30,134 nt of DNA from Oscillospiraceae bacterium (GTDB lineage Bacteria > Bacillota > Clostridia > Oscillospirales > Oscillospiraceae): assembly GCA_017435245.1 (NCBI GenBank), contig JAFSFK010000029.1, positions 1 through 30,134 of the forward strand, written 5' to 3'. Of the stretch, positions 24,944 to 30,134 are shown piece after piece; position 1 is the first letter of the stretch, and each line of letters starts with the position of its first letter. The position numbers and the translations under genes are program-made. The notes beneath the pieces are model-generated. The model had not been told where the DNA came from, made no database searches, and worked only from the letters and a program-made list of their open reading frames with translations.

Positions 24944-27001
24944 ATGAAAAGATTACTTTCTCTGGTACTTGTCCTTTGCATGATGATTACCTTTGTCGGA
25001 TGTACCGGCAGTAATGAAGAAGTTGAAGTGACCGAACCGGTTGCGGAAGAAAGCGTTGAAGCCACCGAGGGCGGATTTATCCTTCCTCCCAAGGAGGAAG
25101 AGGTGATCTCCTATGATGATGTCAACGAGCTTGAGCCTGTTGACGGATGGTATCAGATCCACTCCATCGTCGGTATTCAGAATATCGCAAACCATCTGGA
25201 TGCCAAATTTAACATCCTTTGTGATATCGATTTAGGCGGTGCAACCTTGGAGCCCATTGGCTCCAAGGACGCCCCCTTTACCGGTCAGATCAAGGGTAAT
25301 GAATTCACGATTTCCAATTTTACCATTGAGCAGCCTACTGCTGATGGTGATCTGGGTTTCTTTGGCGTCAATGACGGCGTGATTCTGCAGTTGCAGCTGG
25401 GCAATATGACCCTGATTGCCAGTGAAAAGACGGTTCGGATCGGTGGTCTGGCGGGTACCAACACCGGCAGACTTCAGCGCTGCAAGGTAGAAGGCACTCT
25501 GACCGTGGACGCTGCCGGTGCTGATGTTCAGTGCGGTGGTGCAGTCGGTGTGAATACCAAGGAACTGAAAAACTCCGAAGCAGATCTGGATATCTTCTAC
25601 AATGCTGCCGGCGCTGCCAATATTGGTGGTTTGGTAGGCCATTTTACTGAGGGTGTTGTTTCTGACTCCGATGCCCTTGGTCAAATCGTTGTTGCCGATG
25701 GCAAGGATAAGAATATTGGTTTGTTTGCGGGCTATGCCAAGGATACGGAAGTATTGCGTGCAGTCTTCCTTGGTGAAAATAACCGCATTGGCGGTGAGCT
25801 GTTCAACAACTTCATCGGCTTGTCCGAAAACGCCGTTGTTACCGAAGGCCTGTGGCGTGATAATGATGTTGAGGAAATTCCTGCCGATATCCGTGCCATT
25901 CGTGAAAAGGCTGTTCAGGCAATGTATGATATGGGCACTATTGAGTGGACTGTCAATGAGATCATGGGCGGTGCTTGCCATCCCTCCTGTAAGTCCGATA
26001 TTTGCCACAGCGCATTTATTCCCGGCATGATCTACCGTGGCGTTCCTTACAGACATCAGGCAGGTTCTCTGGACCGTATGATGTACTGCCTGGACGAAAA
26101 TAATGTGATGGAAGACTGGGTCTTTGATTGGGGTACGCTTGGTGGATACCAGAACTATATGGGCAGCAGCTGCTATATTGCCTGCCAGCTGGCTTGGGCA
26201 ACTGTAGCCAACTCTATGTCCAGCCCCAACTCTATGCAGAGTGTCATTTACTCCTCTTCCGTGGGTACCATTCCTGTGGGCGATTGGGGAGAGAAGTGGC
26301 CTGAGGAGAACCGTGTCAACGATGCTTATACCTCTAAGGTCAAGAACTATATGACCGAACAGGAGCTGTATGATTGCTACGCACAGATCCGTGCCGGAGA
26401 TGTGCTGACCCATGTTGCCAGTAATGGTGCGCATTCCTTTATGGCCTGTACCGATGCGGTTGTGGTTCGTGATGCTGAAGGCAATATCGATCCCAACGAG
26501 AGCTACATCTACGATCACGAGCAGGGCGGCGACCAGAACCCTCCCGAGGGCGTATCCTCCAGCTGGGGCATTTGGGTCAAGAAGCCTTTCACCCGTCTGT
26601 ACGGTGACAGCGATCTGCCTGTGACCATTGAGGAATTCCTGGTGGGAGAAAGCGAAGTTCCCGAGGCACATATCGAAAATGGTATGGATGGCCTGCTGGG
26701 TCTGACTACCGGCATGGTCAGTTCCAACTTCTATGTGGACAGTGTGACTATGGTGATTACCGATGCTCAGGGCAACGAAGTTCTCAATAAGAAGATGTTC
26801 ACCCGTGTGGAGAAGATCACCGACTATAATGAGATCGGTATGTATGAGCGTTACTTCGTCCATGAGTTTGATCTTGCAAACTTTACCAGCACTGTTCTGG
26901 AACTGGGGCTTGAGCACGGCGCAAGCTACAATGCTACCATTACTGCAAATCTTATGACCTTCGATAAGATCGTCGTAAAGGATTACTCTTTTGTGGCATA
27001 A
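24944..27001 (+). CDS. Lipoprotein with GLUG-like beta repeats and putative cysteine-peptidase domain
   Basis: A 685-residue lipoprotein: lipobox FVGC with Cys20, then an acidic linker. Residues about 60-290 look like GLUG-type beta-helix repeats (FTGQIKGNEFTISNFTIEQ, GGLAGTNTGRLQRC, NIGGLVGHFTEGVV). The second half starts near 340 and has SSCYIACQLAWATV (Cys410, Cys414), then AGDVLTHVASNGAHSFMACT (His490, His497) and SYIYDHEQGGDQN. A Cys before a helix, a later His and a polar residue recall NlpC/P60 or other papain-fold hydrolases, but I cannot name the family. The ATG at 24944 has AAGGAGG 8 nt upstream and is chosen over an in-frame GTG at 24935. It is 14 nt after the giant protein and shares its promoter, so the two probably work together at the cell surface. 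Confidence 0.8.
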   Translation: MKRLLSLVLVLCMMITFVGCTGSNEEVEVTEPVAEESVEATEGGFILPPKEEEVISYDDVNELEPVDGWYQIHSIVGIQNIANHLDAKFNILCDIDLGGATLEPIGSKDAPFTGQIKGNEFTISNFTIEQPTADGDLGFFGVNDGVILQLQLGNMTLIASEKTVRIGGLAGTNTGRLQRCKVEGTLTVDAAGADVQCGGAVGVNTKELKNSEADLDIFYNAAGAANIGGLVGHFTEGVVSDSDALGQIVVADGKDKNIGLFAGYAKDTEVLRAVFLGENNRIGGELFNNFIGLSENAVVTEGLWRDNDVEEIPADIRAIREKAVQAMYDMGTIEWTVNEIMGGACHPSCKSDICHSAFIPGMIYRGVPYRHQAGSLDRMMYCLDENNVMEDWVFDWGTLGGYQNYMGSSCYIACQLAWATVANSMSSPNSMQSVIYSSSVGTIPVGDWGEKWPEENRVNDAYTSKVKNYMTEQELYDCYAQIRAGDVLTHVASNGAHSFMACTDAVVVRDAEGNIDPNESYIYDHEQGGDQNPPEGVSSSWGIWVKKPFTRLYGDSDLPVTIEEFLVGESEVPEAHIENGMDGLLGLTTGMVSSNFYVDSVTMVITDAQGNEVLNKKMFTRVEKITDYNEIGMYERYFVHEFDLANFTSTVLELGLEHGASYNATITANLMTFDKIVVKDYSFVA

Positions 27002-27017
27002 ATTCATTTAACAAAAG

Positions 27018-27048
27018 GCACTCCTTCCTGTTGGAAGGAGTGCTTTTT
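27018..27048 (+). terminator. Intrinsic terminator after the surface-protein operon
   Basis: A perfect 11-bp stem (27018-27028 with 27033-27043) with loop TGTT, followed by TTTTT. It closes the two-gene surface unit 17 nt after the lipoprotein stop. Confidence 0.95.
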
Positions 27049-27072
27049 CTAAATTGGTTACGGGACAGATTT

Positions 27073-27152
27073 CTCATTTATTCCAAGTTATCCCACAAAA
27101 AATTCAAGGCGGTGCAAATGCCGTTGACTTTAATTGTGTTATTTCATACAAT
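27073..27152 (+). promoter_or_regulatory. Promoter of the ABC transporter operon with shared upstream boxes
   Basis: TTGACT (27124-27129), a 17-nt spacer and TACAAT (27147-27152), with CTCATTTATTCC at 27073-27084 and CAAAAAATTC at 27096-27105. Spacing to the -35 matches the copies at 8220 and 16868 exactly. It implies that permease and ATPase synthesis is controlled together with the surface proteins and the sugar operon. The leader to the dppB-like start is about 95 nt. Confidence 0.85.
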
Positions 27153-27254
27153 ATATACAAATTATGTTGCGGAATTGTATGAAGAATCCGGCAGCAGATT
27201 CGATCGGTGGGACCTTTGGGACATTACCGGTCAGTAAGTAAGGAGAAATGTCAA

Positions 27255-28211
27255 ATGGCAAAGTATGTATTAAAACGTGTCTTGCTTCTCATCCCGACAT
27301 TGCTGGTGGTCACCACCATCGTGTTTGCGTTGATGAGACTGGTTCCCGGCAGCGCTGCTCACGTCATCTTGGGTGAGCAAGGTGAAACCATCACGGAAGA
27401 AGCTGTCGAAGCACTGGAAGATGAGATGGGTTTGAATGATCCTCTTGTTGTCCAGTATGTGCGGTATCTGAAGAACATTTTTACCGGAAACTGGGGCAAT
27501 TCCTATCTGACCGGAACTCCCGTTTTCCAGAGTATTCTGGATGTGTGGGAGCCTACTTTGCTGATCACCATCTACTCTACTCTGATCACGGTGATCGTGG
27601 CTATCCCTCTGGGTATTCTGGCTGCGACCCATCGGAATTCTCCATTGGATCTGCTGGTCAGTTCTACCTCGATGGTGGCAATGGTCGTGCCTGTATTCTG
27701 CCTGGGTCTGCTGGCTACTTTCTATTTTGGCTTTAAGCTCAGATGGTTCCCCACGGTTGGCTATACACCCATTGCTGAAGGCGGTCTGTGGAAGTCCCTG
27801 TACTGCCTTACCTTGCCCAGTATCGTTCTGGGTCTGAACCATGTGGGCAGCTTGGTGCGTTATACCCGCTCCACTATGCTGGATGTTCTGGGGCAGGATT
27901 ACATACGTACTGCACGGGCAAAGGGCCTGTCCAAAAACAAGGTCTATTATAAGCACGCTCTTAAGAACACTATGTCCATTGTTGCTACCCTGATCGCAAA
28001 CTCCATTGTTTCTATGCTGGGCGGCGCTACCGTTACCGAAACGGTGTTCAATATCCGTGGTATGGGTAAATTGGCTGTTCAGTCTCTGGAGCGCAGAGAC
28101 TATGAACAGGAGCAGGCCATCGTTCTTCTGATGGCATTCATCTTCCTTGGTGTCCAGGTCTTGATGGACGTGTTCTATAAGGTGCTGGATCCTCGGATCG
28201 AATACGAATAA
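27255..28211 (+). CDS. Peptide-type ABC transporter permease, DppB-like
   Basis: A 318-residue inner permease of the DppB/OppB family. It has a first membrane helix (about 8-30) after the typical MAKYVLKRVLLLIPTL start, an extracytoplasmic loop with FTGNWGNSYLTGTPV, and five more helices. The ATPase-coupling loop GQDYIRTARAKGLSKNKV begins near 213. The C-terminus VLDPRIEY is typical. The frame is open from 27207, but AAGGAG at 27240-27245 serves the ATG at 27255, which matches the family start. It forms an operon with the next three genes. It presumably works with the binding protein at 15044. Nickel or oligosaccharide transport is possible within the family. Confidence 0.94.
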   Translation: MAKYVLKRVLLLIPTLLVVTTIVFALMRLVPGSAAHVILGEQGETITEEAVEALEDEMGLNDPLVVQYVRYLKNIFTGNWGNSYLTGTPVFQSILDVWEPTLLITIYSTLITVIVAIPLGILAATHRNSPLDLLVSSTSMVAMVVPVFCLGLLATFYFGFKLRWFPTVGYTPIAEGGLWKSLYCLTLPSIVLGLNHVGSLVRYTRSTMLDVLGQDYIRTARAKGLSKNKVYYKHALKNTMSIVATLIANSIVSMLGGATVTETVFNIRGMGKLAVQSLERRDYEQEQAIVLLMAFIFLGVQVLMDVFYKVLDPRIEYE

Positions 28212-28229
28212 TAGGGGAGGGTGAAGATC

Positions 28230-29072
28230 GTGAATAATAAGAAAAGAATGAAGCCGAGAATCTTCATTAAGAAGTATTGGCGACTGATTCTTGGCGGTGC
28301 AATTATTGCCGCTGTTATTCTGTGTTCCATTTTTGCTCCGTTCCTGACGGATTTTGATCCGGAATTCGTGGATATGGATGTTGCTAAGGCACGTCCCGGT
28401 GAGGGTGGTCACCTGCTGGGTACCGATGCTTTGGGCCGTGACGTGTGGGCTCGTATTCTGTATGGATCCCGGAGCACATTGGTGGTTTCCATTGGCGCAG
28501 AGGTTCTGGGTACTATTATGGGTGCCGTGCTGGGACTGATCTGTGGCTACTATACCAAAGCCGAAAAGATCCTGATGCGCTTCCTGGATGGTTTCTCCAC
28601 CATTCCCAATCTGCTTCTTTGCATGATGATGGTCAGTATCTTCGGTGCCGGTATTCCCAACCTGATCCTGGCAATGTCCATTGGCGGCGTGCCCGGTACT
28701 GCCCGTATGATCCGTAACCAGGTCCTTAGCCTTCGTGAGAAGGAGTTTATTGAGAGCGAGAAAGCGATGGGTGCCGGCGATACCAGAACCGTTGGTCTGC
28801 ACATCCTGCCCCACTGCACTTCTTACCTGATTGTCCGTTTCTCCAACGGCTTGGCTGGTTCCGTTCTGTCTATGACATCCCTTAGCTTCCTGGGTCTGGG
28901 TCTGGACCCCACCACTGCAAGCTGGGGCGGTATCATCAATGAAGCACAAACACTGCTTTTGGTGTATCCTCACATTTTGATCGCAGCAACCGTGGCCATT
29001 TCTCTGACCGTATTTGGCTTCAGCATTCTGGGCGACGGCGTTCGGGACCTTCTGGATCCCAGACTGAGATAA
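28230..29072 (+). CDS. Peptide-type ABC transporter permease, DppC-like
   Basis: A 280-residue permease of the DppC/OppC family, partner of the DppB-like protein. A basic N-terminus is followed by a membrane helix (about 17-38). LLGTDALGRDVWARILYGSR is the hallmark DppC segment, and the coupling loop REKEFIESEKAMGA lies further on. The C-terminus LGDGVRDLLDPRLR is typical. The start is taken as GTG at 28230, because GGGGAGG at 28214-28220 gives 9-nt spacing; a GTG at 28221 would abut the RBS and an ATG at 28248 has none. The gap to the upstream stop is 18 nt, and the ATPase follows 12 nt after its stop. Confidence 0.93.
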   Translation: MNNKKRMKPRIFIKKYWRLILGGAIIAAVILCSIFAPFLTDFDPEFVDMDVAKARPGEGGHLLGTDALGRDVWARILYGSRSTLVVSIGAEVLGTIMGAVLGLICGYYTKAEKILMRFLDGFSTIPNLLLCMMMVSIFGAGIPNLILAMSIGGVPGTARMIRNQVLSLREKEFIESEKAMGAGDTRTVGLHILPHCTSYLIVRFSNGLAGSVLSMTSLSFLGLGLDPTTASWGGIINEAQTLLLVYPHILIAATVAISLTVFGFSILGDGVRDLLDPRLR

Positions 29073-29084
29073 GGAGGCCGCACA

Positions 29085-30092
29085 ATGGAAAACAAGATGA
29101 TTTCTGAGCAGGATGATGTTGTTCTGCAGGTAAAGGATCTGGAGCTGTGGTTTGATAATGACTACGGTGCGGTGAAGATCCTCAATGGCATCAATTTTGA
29201 CATCAAAAAGGGAGAAACTCTGGGTATCGTGGGTGAGTCCGGCTGCGGCAAGAGTATGACCTCCCTGTGCATTATGCAGCTGCTGAATACACCTCCTGCC
29301 CGCATCAAGGGCAGCATCAAGCTCCGGGGCCGTGAGCTGCTGAAGCTCAACGACAAGCAGATGCAGAGCGTTCGTGGCAATCAGATCTCTATGATCTTCC
29401 AGGAGCCTATGACCAGCCTGAACCCGGTATTCACCATCGGCAACCAGCTCTCCGAAACCTTTATGCTCCATCAGGGTTTGAGCAAAAAGGAAGCCGAAGC
29501 AAAAGCTGTCGAGCTGCTGAAGATGGTCAAGATCCCGGAGCCTGAGCAGAGAGTAAAAGAATTTCCCTATCAGCTTTCCGGCGGTATGCGCCAGCGAGTG
29601 ATGATCGCTATGGCATTGGCTTGCCGCCCCGAACTGTTGATCGCTGATGAACCCACCACCGCTCTGGATGTGACCATTCAGGCACAGGTGCTGGATCTGA
29701 TGCGCCAGCTGCAGAAGGAAATGGGCACTGCCCTTGCCTTTATCACCCACGATCTGGGTGTCGTCTCCGAGATGTGTGACCGGGTCATCGTTCTGTATTG
29801 CGGCGAGGCAATGGAAGAAGCCAGTATCGATGACATTTTTGAGGATCCCAAGCACCCCTACACCGAGGGCCTGATGGCCACTCTGCCCAAGTTTGACCAG
29901 CCCGGTCACCTGGCAACCATCCCCGGCACTGTGCCTCCCTCCGGCAAGTATCCCGCCGGCTGCGTATTCGCACCCCGGTGCAAGTACGCCACCGAGCAGT
30001 GCCACGGCTGCAAGCCGCCTCTTGTAGACCTGGGCAACGACCATAAGGTCCGTTGCTTCCGTTATGTGGAAGGAGGGGAAAAGAATGGCTAA
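29085..30092 (+). CDS. Peptide-type ABC transporter ATPase, DppD-like
   Basis: A 335-residue ABC ATPase. Walker A is GESGCGKS (50-57), the Q-loop lies in [12 protein letters not shown], the signature is LSGGMRQR, Walker B is [12 protein letters not shown], and the switch His is in ITHDLGVV. The C-terminal oligopeptide-transporter extension ([13 protein letters not shown], then [11 protein letters not shown] with four Cys) is specific to Dpp/Opp-type ATPases. AAGGAGG at 29071-29077 overlaps the upstream stop region and sits 7 nt before the ATG. The gene overlaps the next ATPase start by 8 nt, giving coupled synthesis of the ATPase pair. Confidence 0.95.
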   Translation: MENKMISEQDDVVLQVKDLELWFDNDYGAVKILNGINFDIKKGETLGIVGESGCGKSMTSLCIMQLLNTPPARIKGSIKLRGRELLKLNDKQMQSVRGNQISMIFQEPMTSLNPVFTIGNQLSETFMLHQGLSKKEAEAKAVELLKMVKIPEPEQRVKEFPYQLSGGMRQRVMIAMALACRPELLIADEPTTALDVTIQAQVLDLMRQLQKEMGTALAFITHDLGVVSEMCDRVIVLYCGEAMEEASIDDIFEDPKHPYTEGLMATLPKFDQPGHLATIPGTVPPSGKYPAGCVFAPRCKYATEQCHGCKPPLVDLGNDHKVRCFRYVEGGEKNG

Positions 30093-30134
30093 TCCCGAAA
30101 AGGATATCTTGGTAAGTGCCAGAGGCATTAAGCA
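30085..30134 (+). CDS. Second ABC transporter ATPase, DppF-like (partial, cut by window end)
   Basis: Only the first 16 codons are present, reading [24 protein letters not shown] lies 6 nt before the ATG at 30085, overlapping the end of the DppD-like gene. Position and coupling make a DppF/OppF partner ATPase the expected product, but no catalytic motif is inside the window. Confidence 0.75.
   Translation, partial: MANPEKDILVSARGIK

Noticed and set aside
27164..27241. A 25-codon leader frame just before the dppB-like ribosome binding site
   Set aside because: It has no ribosome binding site, starts very close to the expected transcription start, and shows no attenuator-like hairpins or regulatory codon runs. 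It could be real but cannot be supported.
27270..30128. A 952-codon minus-strand open frame across the transporter genes
   Set aside because: The plus strand carries unmistakable DppB, DppC and DppD proteins; the antisense translation is His/Gln-rich with no motif.

Overview
The window looks like a chromosomal carbohydrate and peptide utilisation region from a Gram-positive gut Clostridia, probably Oscillospirales. The evidence is lipoproteins with LAAC/VGC lipoboxes, strong AGGAGG ribosome binding sites, TTGACA/TATAAT promoters, a surface protein anchored by one C-terminal membrane segment, and an Oscillospirales-type palindromic MITE. The assignment is from general familiarity, not from a search. 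No rRNA, tRNA, CRISPR array, phage or transposase gene was seen.

Layout. 1-212 is the C-terminal HTH end of an AraC-family regulator. It runs straight into a GH38 alpha-mannosidase (249-3341) and a protein that looks like a six-hairpin, (alpha/alpha)6-type glycosidase (3367-5220), which ends at a bidirectional terminator. On the minus strand lie an SGNH esterase (5545-6636) and a tiny zinc-ribbon-like lipoprotein (5315-5521). A 215-bp MITE-like element follows, then a minus-strand DegT-type PLP aminotransferase (6963-8147).

Divergent from the aminotransferase is a tight five-gene operon (8371-14960). It encodes a second GH38 alpha-mannosidase, a GmhA-like SIS isomerase, a deoxyhypusine-synthase-like protein, an HldA/RfaE-like PfkB kinase and a HAD phosphatase. 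Next are a peptide-type ABC solute-binding lipoprotein (15044-16726), a 2635-residue beta-helix surface protein built of tandem modules (17022-24929), and a lipoprotein with a GLUG-like N-terminus and a possible cysteine-peptidase C-terminus (24944-27001). The window closes with the matching ABC transporter, dppB-, dppC- and dppD-like genes and the start of a dppF-like gene (27255-30134).

How the genes may work together (inference). The surface protein and lipoprotein may capture or process a host or dietary glycoconjugate. The oligopeptide-type transporter would import fragments, cytoplasmic mannosidases and the esterase would trim them, and the SIS/DHS-like/kinase/HAD/DegT set would handle an unusual sugar phosphate.

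The strongest evidence that these parts form one system is in non-coding DNA. Three promoters, in front of the second mannosidase operon, the giant surface protein and the transporter operon, share an upstream box CTCWTTTATTCC, a second box CAAAAAWTTC exactly 23 nt downstream of the first, and a TTGAC -35 exactly 51 nt downstream of the first. An inverted copy of the first box faces the aminotransferase gene. The most novel component is the deoxyhypusine-synthase-like gene inside a heptose-phosphate-like operon that has no nucleotidyltransferase.
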